A DNA stretch of 64,000 nt from Mercurialis annua (GCF_937616625.2 NC_065571.1:2544501-2608500), one strand, 5' to 3'. Shown: positions 20,701 through 34,573, counted from the first letter of the stretch. A program made the numbers and translations. The notes: generated by a model from the sequence alone, not told the origin.

Positions 20701-23700
20701 TTTTTAAATTAAAAAATTAATAGGAAAAATTTAAAATTAAATATGTTTGTATCATCATGAATCTAACTTTTTTATAATGTGGTTTAACATGCGTAGTTTC
20801 ACAAAATAATATGTAAAAACATTTGCTAATTACTTTTACATGTTCTGCTGCGTCAATCCGAGTTAATACATTACTAATTGTATAATTGTTATGATTTTTT
20901 TTTAAAATAAATTATTTATGTGTAATTTATTTAACTAAATGTATCATAATTTACACATACCCGTTAGAATAACAATGTTACATTGGTTGTATATAATTTT
21001 TTTTAATTAGTACATATATTAAATAATATCTTGTTGGTGTCATTTAAAAAATTAAGCTAAACGTGATATGTTGGTATGACTTATATTCAATTTATTTATA
21101 ATAAATGAATCGTATTTGTGTAATTTATAATTGATACATTGAATTAATACATATAATTCATTTAACTTTTATATTGTATTCATATTAATACAATTAACAA
21201 AAGAAATTACATTTGTATGAATATATGATAGTAATTATATTAAAATTGGACGATACGACAAAAATATGATTCGATAAAACAAGTCTAACATCTTTTAAGA
21301 ATCATGTGACTTTTCTTAAGAGCTTCAACACTCTTCCACAACTTAAAATTTGCTAGTACTACCATAATTAGGATGAAACGAGTTGAGACAACCGCTCTAT
21401 TTTAATGTTGAAATATTCGAGATCGATAAATATCGAATAATAATTTTTAAAAAGGTTGAATAATCTAAACAAATTAAGCGAAATAATATTATATTTTTAA
21501 AAGTTAAATTATATAAATTCAATGTAAATAATAACCCAACGATGTGCTATATTTTAACCACAAAGAATATCATAACTACCAAAAAAAATACTAATCTCAT
21601 TTTAGATAAAATGTTTTAGTTTCACCACTACTAACACGTGATTAGTAGTAGAGAAGACAATTGTTATCCATGGGCCATATCATGTTTGTTATACAGGCCA
21701 CATAATTAAGCACCTTTTATTCTGCAAAATTATGCGACTTTTATAGTCAAAATATGTCAATTTTCTTGCGATTTAAGCATTTAATTTTCAAATGATAAGC
21801 ATTTTTCGTGGAAGTCTTATCATCATTTTGACCAAAATATTATTGCGACGAGGTTCACGTTTCCATTACACCCAAATTTTTGACTTCACGTAGAAAATAA
21901 TGAATGAAATAATTCAGCATGGTTAATTACGAGAAATTAAAAAGTGATTAGCAGATTGTTTGCATTCTCACAATTTTACCAAAAAATGACTCATATGAAT
22001 ATGATTTTAGACGAATTTTGTTTTTTGTTTTTTTTTGTTATCAGTGTCTGAATTTTTTTAAATCTTCTAATTCCATATCTGAGTTTTTAAATGTACTAGT
22101 GTTCCAACATTTTAAAACTGTGTACAATAATACACTTGTATATAAAACTAAACTATCAAACTATATTACTATATTCGCAAATTTAAAAATTATTATTGGT
22201 CTTATTAATAGTTTGATGATAAAAATTTACTAAAAACACTATTTTAATATATTTTTTAAAAGTTAAAATTAAAAATTCAGACATTAAAATGGAAAATTTA
22301 AAAAATTTCAGATCACGGTCTTCTTTTCTTTTCTGTTATAATTTATATAGTGCATCAAAAAATATCCACATATAATTTTTTATAGTAGAAGATGCACGCA
22401 GTGTTCTGGATGGATTTCAACAATGGAACATTATTTTTAAGCATTTTATATTTAGATTATTTCCCATTTGAGCGAATTAAATTTTTTACGAAAGATGATA
22501 TTTTTAACTATAAATTTTAAGTTAATGTACATTTACGTAGATGTATATATTTAAACTCGCAATTTCATTTAAGCTAAAAAGACGCATTACCAGGTCACTT
22601 TGATGGACCTCGTGGAATCAGCAAATTCCTTATTGATTGATGAATTATGACATAATATTCAATTCTGCGTTTGCGTGCACCGAAATCCACATTTTCTTCA
22701 CTTTGTTGTCGACTATAGTTAATTTTCAATATGGCTACCAATAATAATTAGCTCTTATTAATTTTATTTTTCAATTTTAAAAAGTCAAATTAGCGTAACT
22801 TTTGGTGGGAAGTGATATACATGCATGCTGTTGCATATTCATCAAATAGAAACACATAAATTTACGGCTTAATTATTTGAAAAATTGCCTTTTTTATTTA
22901 TTTTTTCTCATATGGTCTCATTTTTCAGAATTATTGATTATACCATTTTCAATTATTATTATTTATTCAAGTGGAGAGGAAAAAGATTTAACATATTTTT
23001 TATATTGCGTCATATTTAAAAAAAATTATAAAAAGAATACAAATTGGAACAATATGAAACAATATAAATGACATATTTAATTTGTTTTCATTTCAATTTG
23101 AATAAATAGATATAATTGGAATTGTAAATTAAAAAATAAAATAAAATTGAAAATTCTAAAAATAAACTACAAAAAAATATAATATTTTCAGGTGATTAAA
23201 TTATGATAAAACCTGTCCTAAATATTTCACCATGGAGAAATTTTCATCGAACTTTTTTTTATTGATAAGAGACAATTAAAAGTGCATTATGTAAAGATGT
23301 TGGTGTGAGATTAATTGGGTATGTCTTTTAAGAAAAAAAAAACATTTTGGTTGGTAAAAACTATTCAAAAATAACGAATCTTTTAAGTTGCTATAAAAAT
23401 TCTAGAATTTTCAAAAAGAAAGAAGCAAAAACCCTTTATTATTCCTTGAAAATTTCAACTTTCTTAACTGTCTTATCCCAAATAATATTTATTTTCATAA
23501 TTCCTGTCAAAAAAATTTGGTACATTGTCGGGGTTCAGCCAATTAATTAAAGCCATATATATCTGAGATAAAATTTGAATATTTCATGATTCTATTGAGT
23601 ATTCCTTGGAGACATATGCCAAATTAGGTATCACACTCACTTCTTTTTGTTGTCTATTTTGTCCCACCAATATCTTATTTTAAGATCATGTTTAGCAGAC

Positions 23701-24405
23701 GTTTGACTGAGATGCAAAAAATATTATTCATCACAAAATAAATTAATCTATACTATTTGATAAAAAAAATTAATATTTCGAAAAATTAATTACTGAGAAA
23801 GTTAGTATGAAAAAAATCAATATTTTTATTACTTGATTATTCAATATTTTTTTGAAAAACTGTATTCTATTTTTAATTAATTTAAATTTAAAAATAATAT
23901 TATCCTCAATAACTAAATTAGCTAATTAAATGTAGGGATATAATTATATTTTAACTAATTTAACTAGGAAAGTAGAACTTACCTAGATCTTATTAGGGAA
24001 GTCAACCCCTCGACTTCCCGGAAAGTAAATTGATAAAAATGAACTAAGTAAAAAAATGTTATTTTTATTTATCCAAAAAAAAATGTTATTTTTCGGAAAA
24101 TTTTAGTGAACTTACCTCCAACCAAGTGAGGCCTAAATATCATTCCGGGAAAAAATACTAATAAAACTATACAATATAAAATTTATTTAAATCCCAAATA
24201 TTATCACCAACTTGAAACTCCTCAAAATTATTTTTTGCATATTGAGCCTGCAAAGGTTCTAGAGAAAGAACTTGCTAATTTATAACATCTTATAGGAAAT
24301 AAAGTAACAAATTTTAATGACGATACAAATTGGTTCTATGATTGAGAAGTAGGGATCAAATGTATGTATTATATATCTAAAGAATGCACAATTAGTGAAT
24401 TTAGC

Positions 24406-24580
24406 TTTTTTTTTTATCAGAGATAAACCTATTCTAGGGTTAGTTATTAGCGGGGATTAGCTGGAATTAGTATGCATTTTTAAAAATTAAAACAGGCAAA
24501 CCACGGCCTGAGTGAAAGTCGGGGTTCGAACCCCCGACCTCGCAGTACACTTATAAAGACCTGGGCATTAGTGTTTAGAA
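24406..24580 (-). mobile_element. tRNA-derived SINE-like element
   Basis: On the minus strand a box B (GGTTCGAACCCC) follows TGCGAGGTCGGG. The body (GCTAATCCCCGCTAATAACT) and A-tail, a T-run at 24406-24415 on the plus strand, match the element at 5484-5642. Confidence 0.55.
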
Positions 24581-27500
24581 TTTACATATAACAATACGTA
24601 TTGATAAACTCTTGAGTTGTTTGTTTCAAAATATTTAAGCCCTTAAATTTTAACTTGGTTCCTATTTTTTAGAACAATTAAACAAATATACTCTTCAGAT
24701 AAACTATGTTACTGAAAATTAACTTCATTAACATTTATTTTCAAAATAAATACTTCATCAAACTCCACTGACGTTAAGTGTTTATTTATATTTTATACCA
24801 TCTTTTAAGACTATAAGGGCTCAAATGCATCTCTAAATATCATAAGGACTTTAATATTTTTCAATGACAAATAAAAGGACATATCAGTATCTTCTGCCTA
24901 ATAAATATTGTTGGGTTTGTTTTGTTAAATCACAAAAAAAGAATCAATTTTATTGCTAACATATTGTTGGATTTGGATATATATAAGGCATGGATGATGG
25001 GTTGCTTTTCATGACACTAGTCAATTTTTGTTGGTGAAGTCATATTTTCTTTTTATTTTTCTCAATTATTTTAATCTTAGTTTTGTTTAATACTTAATTA
25101 TAACTTTCTATTAAATATATAATTGATTTTAATTCCTTTACCACTAGGAAGGCTCCTTTTCTGTTTCTTTAATTTTCTTGTTTTTGGTTTTGGTAGCTCC
25201 AATTATTACTTGGCTGGGATAATTATATATCATATATGCAAAGAAAATTACATATTTAGAAAATTTACGGGGTTCTCTTTATACATTGCACAAAATTAAT
25301 GTAGCTTATTGAATGATTGAAAACTATTTTAATTCAACTATAATGGATAATTGATTCTGACAATTATTAAATTTTATTTTTTCTATTTAGTTTCTTTTAT
25401 CACCAAATTTCAATTATTTATTATTTTACTTTTTTCTAATCAAAAATATTTAGGTGGTAACCGGATTTTGACATTGTGGCCGCCGAATTTTGTTATTTTT
25501 GTCTTGAAAACTTATCATAAATCTATAATCTTATTTTAGGAGAGTGTTAGGCCAAATTATGTATACAATATAATTTTGGCTACCATTTAAATATTTTTTG
25601 CCAAAAAAAAATAAAATGAAAAATATAAAAATCCAGTGACAGAAAAAAAGTTTGATAGATGAATTAAAAAAAAAAATGTAATGACCCTCACGATCAACAA
25701 CCCCAACTATATTATATATAGTTTGCCAAAAAAACTTATTTATTATTATTGTATTATTCTCAGACAAAAAAGATAGTATTCTTCACCAAATTATTAAAAA
25801 TATGAGAATATTTTAAGTAGACTCAGTTCAATACGTCATCTGTGAACTAAATCAATTATATTATATTATAATAATACAATATTAAAATGATAGTAATATA
25901 TGATAATATCACCATTAATAATGATATAGCCACCATTTTAATGATGTGTTATAATATGACTGTTATCCATGGATAACGTGGTGGACATAGTATATTTAAG
26001 AATTTATCCGAAAATATATACATTCAAGTCGTTAGCAACACCCAACTTAAGTATTAAAATAATTATTTAACCGCTAAAAAATATCTGATCGTTTTGATTT
26101 TTTTTTCTTTATAGCAATCTTTTAAAAAACGTCAATTTTGATCTAATTTTGTTAAATACATTATAATTATAGTTAATTACTCACTTTTTAAAAAAAATGT
26201 TAAAATCATTTAATCCACATGATTGGTATGAAGTGTTAAAATAGTCCTTCTTAAATTAAAAATTTTGATTTCAAATTCTGATTGTGGTTATCGTTAAAAA
26301 TATTTGGAGAGAGATTTATATATCGTCCAGAAATATTTTATTTGGCTACATCCAGATTAATCGGGATAGTATCCAACCCAATAAAAAGAAATATTATAAT
26401 ATTATATATTTGAAAAATTTAAATAGCAACCAATCATTTTCAATATTTATTTGAGAAAATACTATAAATCAGAAGTCTTGTGGATATATATGCCATCCAA
26501 AGGAGAAAAGGAGAGGGGAACAAAACAAAAAATAAAAGGAAGTGAAGAAAGCAAAGTTTTTGAGTCCTTAAGTAGGAAGAAATTAATTCATATAAAGTTG
26601 GAGAAAATGGCACTTTTAACAAATGGTCTTAAATGTCACAAATATATACACACAAAATTAAAGTTTACCTAATTTGCTTTAAATTTTATAAATTTGATTT
26701 AAAACATGGTTGTGGATTATATCAAACATGATGGCTATGTGGATCTCATATTACTAAGTTGAGAGCAAAAACAAAGAAATAAATCATTATTAATCATCTA
26801 AAATGACCTTTAAATTATATATGTTTCTCAACTTTTTTCAACTTCCATCAGCTATCTTAAACTCATTATATGTTTCTCTTTTTATTCTATTGGTAAGCAT
26901 TAAGTTGTTGGAAATGGATGTTTTCTGAATTTTATAATTTTCTACTTTCTTTTATCCACTGAATTATGTGGATAAGAGATTTTGTTTTCTAATATATTTT
27001 ATAGCATGTGCCATATATATAACAATTGTATATGTATAGATATGACTGAATATTGGTATAAATATTAATAAATAGTTTAACTATTCTAGTCTGTTAATTT
27101 TATAAATTTTAATAATTTTAGTCAAACAACAAATAAAATCGAAAGATATAAAGGAAAAAAAATAAAACTTAGTTTTTTTATTTTTATCTTTTTCCTATGG
27201 TAATGATCCATAATTGAAGAAAACTAATATTATTTAAAAAAATATTTATCCGAGTTTATGAAAAAAAGTGATAAAAGGTTGATCCAAATATAAAATAATT
27301 ATTATAAAAATAACTTAAAATATGAAATATGAAATATTATTTTAACTAATTAAACTATTCATATTTTTATTTATTTATTGAATATAAGTGTCATTACTTG
27401 CAAATTGACGCGCCTATCAACATTTAAAAAATATATATGTCAATTTGTTCATCACTGTAGATATATGTACAAATTTTATTTTACCTAAAATAAATTAGTG

Positions 27501-28725
27501 GTATCCAAAATTTATAAAGGTAATATCGTAAGAATATGATATAAAAAAAATTAAAAAAACTAGCTATATAATATTTCATATAAAAATAATCAAACGTGAT
27601 TTGAATAATTTATAATATTTAAAATTCAACTATTAAAATAATATGGACAAATTATATTACCTCAATAATTTTAAGTTTAAATTTGCACAAGTCACAAAAT
27701 TTGAGGTTATTAAAGAACAAGAATTTATGGATTTTAAATTTTAATTAAGGGTTATTATTATATGGAGTAATCTCCGATGTAAGTACAATCTACCAAATGT
27801 GACAACCGTCAACGCACATCCCAACTTTTTATGTTTTAGCATAAATATTCTAATCTTTTTATTTTGTGACATTTATAGTTTAAATGTAGGATAGGATGTT
27901 GTTTTTGGTCATTTAAAAAGACTAAAACAACATTATTATTTATGGAAAATAACGTATAAACTCGCCGGACTATAAAATGAATTTTTTTAAAAAAATTGAA
28001 ATATGAGGCGAGACGTCTGTTAAATTGTGTTTAAATTAAAAAAACGCCATAGGTATAAATATTTTATAAAAATAACCCCTTAAATTATTTTTATTTGATT
28101 TTCCACCACAGCAGCTAAATATAATGACCATATCCATTATGATCTTCATACAAAAATTTTGACCACAATTCTAAGTTGGTCACGTGTGATTAAGAAGGCC
28201 ATATATATCCATCAGAATTTAGATATTTTAACCTTTATACTGCAAAAAAATCCAAAGATGATTTATTTTTGCAGTATAACTAAATTTACCGCAGATCTGG
28301 AATAGTAAATTATAGTACATAAAATTAGATATCGAATCTATAAATATATATGAATCAGGCAGGCCAAATATGGGGGGAGTAATCCCTTGCTTTGATAGCT
28401 ACTACACACCCACATGTAGTTTCGTACAAAACCTACTTCAAGTTGCACTACAAGGTGCATATAAATTACGATGTATAAAGTTCGACAAGTGGCATTAGTT
28501 GTTCGCGATAAAAATAAAATTAGAATAAATTATGGTTGATTTGTAAGTCGTAACACTTGAACTGAATACTCTTTAAATAAAGTTGAATTTTAGCTTTTGG
28601 TTTAACGGTAAACATTTGATCCAACTCCACTCACACGTATGAGTGAATTTTATAATTAATAAAAGTGGAATGACTATAATATAACTTCATAAAGAATGTG
28701 GTTTAAATTTGAAATTAATAATTAT

Positions 28726-29570
28726 TGTGAGATTAGTCGCAGCGGAATAGCAGACACAAAATTTACGTGGTTCGCCAATAATTACTCCACGGGTAAAGAA
28801 ATGAGTTCTTATTCACTAATAGATGAATAGTACAAAAAAACGGTAGAGAATTCTCAAATGTCCAAACTCAACGACAAATTCAAATAATGCTGTGAAAGTC
28901 ATGTCTTGTCTATGAAGTTCAAAACAGATCAAAGAAATAAAAAATTTAAATCCTGATAGGATAAAAATTACTTTTCCTACACAACAAAAATATATAATTA
29001 ATATCCAACATGATAACTTGCGAATTGGGGGTCTTAGATGCAACGATGTCTTCGAGATTGTACCTGAAAGGCATAACGCAACCGTAAGAAGGGCGCCAGA
29101 AGGGGATTCCGGCAAACCTCTCAATAAGAATTTAATTGAGAGAAATAATAAAAAGTGAAAAGGAGTTAAGAGTTGAGAGAAAAGAAAATTAACCTTTTTA
29201 CCTATTTTTTTTTTAGCCTTTTATATTGTTCATTTGTTTCTCTTTGTCTGGGCCGACAGGTCTGACATAGTTCTCTTTGTCTGTGCAGGGACTGCAGAGA
29301 ATGTCAGAGTACTTTTTGTTCAGCTGTCTCATGATTATCAGAGTGGTTATATATGTTCGGTAAATCCGAGATGTGATCAGTTGAGTATTCTGATCGGTTT
29401 TGTACGAGGATGGCTTTGCCATGGTTTCTTTTACTTTGGTTGCTTTGTCTAAGTTGGCTTGTTTTGACTTATTTGATCGTTGGTTGGGTTGTGTCTTTCT
29501 CGATAAAGTATTCTTGGTAGGTTAAAGTGCTTTTTATTGAGATCGGTTCATTTGTCTTATAATCACAACA
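28726..29570. mobile_element. Possible LTR or retroelement fragment
   Basis: The left end TGTGAGATTAGTCGCAGCGG is followed by TTTACGTGGTTCGCC and ACTCCACGGG, text often found in plant retroelement copies, and the right end is TTATAATCACAACA. The outermost bases are inverted (TGTGA/TCACA). I found no matching target duplication and no coding sequence. Base composition is higher in GC than its surroundings. Confidence 0.3.
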
Positions 29571-31775
29571 CATGTTAGAATAAGTTAAAGTTCCAAACTA
29601 ATTAAAATTTTAAGAATAAAATTGCATTTTCCTAAATTTATTCAAAATTTTGTGTACGAGATATATCTGAACCTAATTAATACTAGTCTGCAAAAAAGAC
29701 GAGAAATTGTGTATTTATTCTCTAAATTTTAGTGGAGAAAATATTTCAGAACATCATTCTTGAATTTCCTTCCACGTAGATTTGCACTATCAAATCTAAA
29801 TATGTTTTCAAAATATTACTGTCTATATATTTAATCGTGGATTAAAATAAACCGTACTATTATGTGAGTTGCTGATGTTGGATTTGCATGTGGAAACATT
29901 ATCAAATTTGTACTAATTCTACTGCTCATGTTTTGTAATTCTGTGCATGCATGTGATTATGAACTTTATTTTTGTATAAATTCAAAATATTAATTTCTTA
30001 CTTAATTACTAAAACTCAAAACCTTTGGCTCATCCTGTTCCGAGAGGTTTTCTGTTCCACAAGGTTTTCTATTAATTATGAACTTAAAAAAGGGTAGCAT
30101 GAGTTTCTCTATATATTATAATTTTAATCATTTTATTAAATATAATTCTAAAAAACAATTTAAACATTTTGCTGTGTCAATTTTGAAAATTATGACAAAT
30201 AAATAACTGTCAGTTTAAACTATTTTTTGAATATGTAATTCTCATTTGCAATTCAAATAACTATTCATAAACTTAAATAAAAAATCAACGGCAAAACAAA
30301 AATTTATAAAAATAAATTCAAAAATAAGTATAATTTAAGAATTGAATATACTTGTCCATATTTAAAAAAATGATGGATCAGAATTTTTAAATTAATTTCA
30401 TAAGGATATTTGTTAAAATTATTAAAACCAATTCAAGAAAAAGAAAATAAACAAACAAAAAGATCATTACGGTGTTTATAAATATATGAAATCTTGAGTT
30501 TTAGCCATAAATTAAAATTAAAAAAGGAAAAAACAAAATATTTTTTATATAATATGTGAAATTAAATTTTATTGAATTTAAAGGTGGCCAAGTGTGATAT
30601 TTTTCTATGTATTATGTAAAATTAAAATACGTGTGATATTTTTTATATAACAACTAAAAATTAAAAATTTATTATAAGTACAATTGGCCTTCTAATTGCT
30701 CAAGTGGCCACTGTGATTGAGAATGAAATCTTGCTGTTAGGCAAAAAAGTACGAATTACTGTACATATAAGCAATATTTCTATAGTTAAATTAGCTGGTA
30801 GAAAGATGATGATGATGTCTTTGATATTTAATTAATCTATGTTTAGAAGTACCTAACCCTAATGTGAGATCTATATAGACTTCCATATAATTATCATTTT
30901 CAAAGTTAAATGCATCAAAATTTAATTAGAATTATATTCTTCTATCAACTGACTTAAACGAGCTAAGCGATCTTGTAATATTTGACCTCTTAGCTTGCCG
31001 TTTGATATGATAAAAACACAAAAAAAATTACCCCATGATTACCGATGCCTACAATTTAGGACGTAAGTTTAATTATACGCCACTAATAGCGATTAATAAC
31101 GTTGAACATGGATCACCGACTGAAGAACTACTACGTTATTAGATGCCTATAACTACCGGTGATCTATGCTGGTAGAAATAATACATTTTCAAAGAGTAAA
31201 TTTTTTTATAATAATTCACTTAAACTGTAGAAAAAATAATCTATTGGACCGTTTTGATTGTTTGTATTTTACAAGAGAGCGCCTATTCGAGACCTCTAAT
31301 TTAGAGCATCACCGTATATGCAATAATAAATTTATAAATATAGAAGGCAAAGTAATATTTATTTCCATAACTTTGACTATTTTATCAAATAAACAGTCTG
31401 ATCCATTAATTTTACAAAATTGATAATTATATTCAAATCTCAATTCAATTAAAGTAGAGATTTTTTTACAAATACTGGAACAAATAAAAATATTTACAAA
31501 AATATTACTTGCATTTTTTTTTACAGAAATATAAAAAATAATTAAAAAATACAAATTTTTAAAAAATAATTACAAAAATGCAGTTTTTATATAAATTTTC
31601 GTATATAAAAATGCACTTTTGTATATGATCTGTATATAATCCGTATATAATACGAATTATATACATTTTTTTTGAAAATCGGATCTAAAAATGAGAGTAT
31701 CTCTGAAAAACGAAGAAGATGAAGATGAATCCGTATATAATACATATTGTATACAATTTAAAAAAAACAAATTCA

Positions 31776-31809
31776 GATCTGAAAATATCAGATCTGATAT
31801 TTTCAGATC
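31776..31809. repeat. Perfect 34-bp palindrome
   Basis: Centred on AGATCT between 31792 and 31793; each 17-base arm (GATCTGAAAATATCAGA) is the exact reverse complement of the other. It lies just left of the GC-rich island. Confidence 0.9.
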
Positions 31810-31887
31810 CGATTTCATATTTAATCGACAAGGAGGAGCCGAGAAGGATGGAGCGGCAGCGAGCGGAGGGCATGGGAAGAGAGCGAC

Positions 31888-31955
31888 GGCGGCGTGGAGG
31901 AGACCGGCGGCGGCGTGGGAGGAGACCGGCGGCGGCGTGAGGGAGACCGGCGGCG
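31888..31955. repeat. GC-rich tandem repeat, about 21-bp unit
   Basis: Three units of the form GGCGGCGTGGAGGAGACCGGC, with one-base length differences, inside a 130-bp island far richer in GC than its surroundings. Open frames exist on both strands, but repeat-driven Ala/Arg/Gly-rich translations on both strands argue against a protein. Confidence 0.8.
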
Positions 31956-32103
31956 CGAGGTGAGCGCGGCGGCAACGGTAGAATAATGGTGAATGTGTGT
32001 TAATGGAAGAAAATAAGAAAATAAATTAGAGTTTTGAGAGATGTAGAGGATGAAGAAAATGAAGTGTAAAGAAAGGAAATAATTTTTGTTAATAAAAGAA
32101 ATA

Positions 32104-32471
32104 GGCTTAATCACCAAAAAAAACCCACATTTTAACCCTTTTTCAAATGCACCCTGACGTTGCAATTTTGTCAGTTGCACCCTATCGCACCTTTGGTTTT
32201 CAATTCCACCCTCAAGTACTAAATTGATCTCTTTCCACTTAAAAAAAGTTAAAACAAGTCATCCATTTTTAACTTTTTATGTGGAAAAAAGTTCAAACGA
32301 GTACTTTATAAGGGTTTTTAAGAATTTTTCCCAAGTGAAAAAAGTCCAATTTGATTTTGAGAGTGCAATTGAAACTCAAAGATGTGAATTAGGGTGCAAA
32401 TGACAAAATTGCAACGTCAGGGTGCAACTGAAAAGGGGCTAAAATGTGAGGTTTTTTTTGGTGATTAAGCC
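32104..32471. mobile_element. MULE-type MITE with 9-bp target duplication
   Basis: A 368-bp foldback element with ends GGCTTAATCACCAAAAAAAA and, on the reverse strand, GGCTTAATCACCAAAAAAAA. The arms continue with CCTGACGTTGCAATTTTGTC on the left and its mirror on the right. AAAGAAATA is duplicated at 32095-32103 and 32472-32480. The terminal repeats are nearly perfect, so it is probably young. Confidence 0.9.
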
Positions 32472-33094
32472 AAAGAAATAAGGCTGTATTTTTTAGAATA
32501 AAAAGATAAAGTTGGTATATTTAAAAATATGAAAAACACTCTTTTAAAAAGAAAGTATAGGGTAGCATGTTTGTAAATATTTTACCTTATTATGATATAG
32601 AGTGTAAATATTTCATTAAAATAATAGAATTTTTCTTTTCAATACTAACCAATTAAGTAAATTTATATAAGCAATCGTCGTCCGCGACTAGATAAAAATT
32701 AAATATATTTATTTTAATTTGTAAATCTAACAGAGCACCCAAATGCAATCTATTTTTTTAAAAATATAATTAATACAACAGTCAGAATTTGTAAAGTATA
32801 AAAAATTAGTTTGCCCATGTATAATGATACAGTAATTTTAATTTTACATGAAAGGTTATAGTATGTTTTTTCTTACGCTGTAAAAACGATTTAAGAGTGT
32901 TGCATAAAATATCTCATGAATTTTTACTCCTATCTGAATCATCAAATAACGGTAATAACGGCCAAGCTACCACATGCACATATTTTTCACAAGCATGAAA
33001 ATGAAAAATAAATTAATTAACAAGGATAATTAATAAGAAAAATAAAAGTAAATATTATAATTAAAATATAATAAGAGAAATCCAAAATAAAACT

Positions 33095-33904
33095 TTAAGA
33101 TGTAGCCACCCAATTAAAAGGCTCCCAATTTAACAATCCAATCTTCTCAATTTCATCTTCTTTGCACCTTCTTCTTTGAAACTGTTCTTCCAGATTTTTA
33201 CAATTCCTCATCTCCTCCGTATAAAACGCACCGTTTTGTTCTTCCACCTCGTCATCTTCTTCTTCATCATCCTCAAATTCCGTTTCTTCTTCGGGGTCGA
33301 TATTTGAATCAGAATCTCCTACAAAACACAGCCGAAGACGGCCGCCACTTCGCTCAGCTTGGAAATACGAACGCTTCGGTGGCGCCACTACAGCTTCGAT
33401 TATCAACCTTCCGTCTTCGCGGTGGGGACGAACCTGTAAAGATTCCGATCCGCTCATTGTGGTCAACGGCGGCGGAAAACTCCGAATGTAATTCCCTTTC
33501 TTAGGTTGCTTCTCAGGTTGCTTTTGTTCCAATTCCGATTCTGATTCTGAAGCCGAATATGTGAAGATCTCGGGCTCGATTACATCAGTCGAACCAGTTT
33601 CACTACCTAAATTCTCAGTACATAATTCCAAGCTTTTTTCACTAAGCGTTAATGAGTAACGCTTAATTAGCGGATGAACATAAACATTATTATTTTCTTT
33701 ATTCTCCATTGATGATGAGCTTGGTAAAACCTGAAGAAAACTCCAGCCCCCGGCCGCGTCAGGATTATTCTGAACTGAATTAGCTTGTATATTATTGGTA
33801 GAATCGAAAGATTTTGATGAGCATAATCTGAGTGTGAGTGTTCTTGATTCGACAATCTGTGACTCGAGACAAGATTGTAAACCTTGGCAAACTACAGTTG
33901 CCAT
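33095..33904 (-). CDS. FANTASTIC FOUR (FAF)-like protein, single exon
   Basis: Plant-specific family; in Arabidopsis FAF proteins limit shoot meristem size by acting on the WUSCHEL-CLAVATA loop. 269 aa, no intron, as usual for the family. The conserved FAF domain is at about 141-194: RSFPPPLTTMSG, LQVRPHREDGRLIIEAV, YFQAERSGGRLRLCF. Before it is the second conserved segment LSEKSLELCTENLGSETGS (88-106). An acidic run follows (about 205-222, mostly E and D), and the C-terminus is WEPFNWVATS, a tail seen in FAF members. The ATG at 33904 opens MATVVCQGLQSCLE, typical of the family start. A TATA-like box lies about 245 bp upstream. The neighbours are transposon-rich spacer. Which FAF paralogue it is cannot be decided by eye. 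Confidence 0.92.
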   Translation of the reverse strand: MATVVCQGLQSCLESQIVESRTLTLRLCSSKSFDSTNNIQANSVQNNPDAAGGWSFLQVLPSSSSMENKENNNVYVHPLIKRYSLTLSEKSLELCTENLGSETGSTDVIEPEIFTYSASESESELEQKQPEKQPKKGNYIRSFPPPLTTMSGSESLQVRPHREDGRLIIEAVVAPPKRSYFQAERSGGRLRLCFVGDSDSNIDPEEETEFEDDEEEDDEVEEQNGAFYTEEMRNCKNLEEQFQRRRCKEDEIEKIGLLNWEPFNWVATS

Positions 33905-34148
33905 TTTTACTACAAAGAAAAGAAAATGCCAAGAAAATTGGTGTTTGGATGCAGAGAAAATTGGAAGAAAACAGAGGAATTTTGAGAGTTGAGAGAGAAA
34001 GAGGATTGAATGAAGATGAGAGATGAATGAAGGTTCGGGTGAGAATTTGTAGTGTCCAAAAAGTGGGAGGAGGTGTTAGTGTGGAGGCCTTTTTTGCACA
34101 CCACTTGAAATATTCAATTCTTAAATCTGCCACATCTTTGTATATGTA

Positions 34149-34156
34149 TATTTATA
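34149..34156 (-). promoter_or_regulatory. Probable TATA box of the FAF-like gene
   Basis: TATAAATA on the minus strand, 245 bp upstream of the start codon. The implied leader is CT-rich (runs of TTTCTCTCTCAACTCTC). Confidence 0.45.
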
Positions 34157-34466
34157 CTAGTAATCAAAAATGAAAATCGAACAAATTTGACATTTTTTTT
34201 GTTTTTTATTTAAATAATTGACTATAATTAAAATATAATTATTTAAATTACGGTAAAATTAGAATTTTTAAAAGGCTGAGATGTAAATAAAATAATAAAA
34301 TAAATAAAAAATCAATTCAATCCTCGAACTTGTGTTATGAAATTAAATAAGTCAGTTTCAATTCTTTTTAATAATTAGATCCATGAAGTTATGTTTCAGA
34401 GTTAAAAGAATCACTTTAATCAATTAGATCCATAAATTTATTTCTCAGAGTTAAATAAGTCACAAG

Positions 34467-34573
34467 TTTTTTTTATGATTGGAAAAGGGAGAACCCTTAT
34501 AGGAGGATTTGAACGCACAATCTAACAGTTTGCTGTTAATCGCTTATACCATTTGAGATATAACTCAATGGGA
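34467..34573 (-). mobile_element. tRNA-derived SINE-like element
   Basis: Minus strand: box A-like TGGTATAAGCG, box B-like GCGTTCAAATCC, then GGGTTCTCCC and an A-tail (T-run at 34467-34474 on the plus strand). Different in body from the elements at 5484 and 24406. Confidence 0.55.

Larger units (their letters stand above)
16690..28720. other. 12-kb gene-free AT-rich spacer
   Basis: No open reading frame here resembles a known protein. Those present are short, AT-driven and lysine/isoleucine/phenylalanine rich. The stretch holds a MITE (17164-17552), a SINE-like element (24406-24580), a perfect hairpin (19573-19620), a direct repeat (18350-18397 and 18452-18497), and possible foldback sequence at about 20460-20700. 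I see no RNA gene. Confidence 0.6.
29571..33094. other. Spacer left of the FAF-like gene
   Basis: AT-rich apart from the GC-rich repeat island at 31840-31975. Also holds the palindrome at 31776-31809 and the MITE at 32104-32471. AAATATTTACAAA at 31488-31500 and its reverse complement at 32570-32582 may mark the ends of a larger, unclassified element enclosing these. No credible gene. Confidence 0.5.

Noticed and set aside
24510..24545. A tRNA gene, suggested by GGTTCGAACCCC
   Set aside because: No cloverleaf or clear box A at tRNA spacing; the surrounding text matches a SINE-like element with an A-tail.
28726..29570. Complete solo LTR
   Set aside because: Ends look inverted, but flanking 5-mers (ATTAT and CATGT) do not match, so only a possible fragment is reported.
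31691..31963. Open frames on both strands over the GC-rich island
   Set aside because: Driven by the GC-rich tandem repeat; Ala/Arg/Gly-rich text in several frames and no conserved protein.
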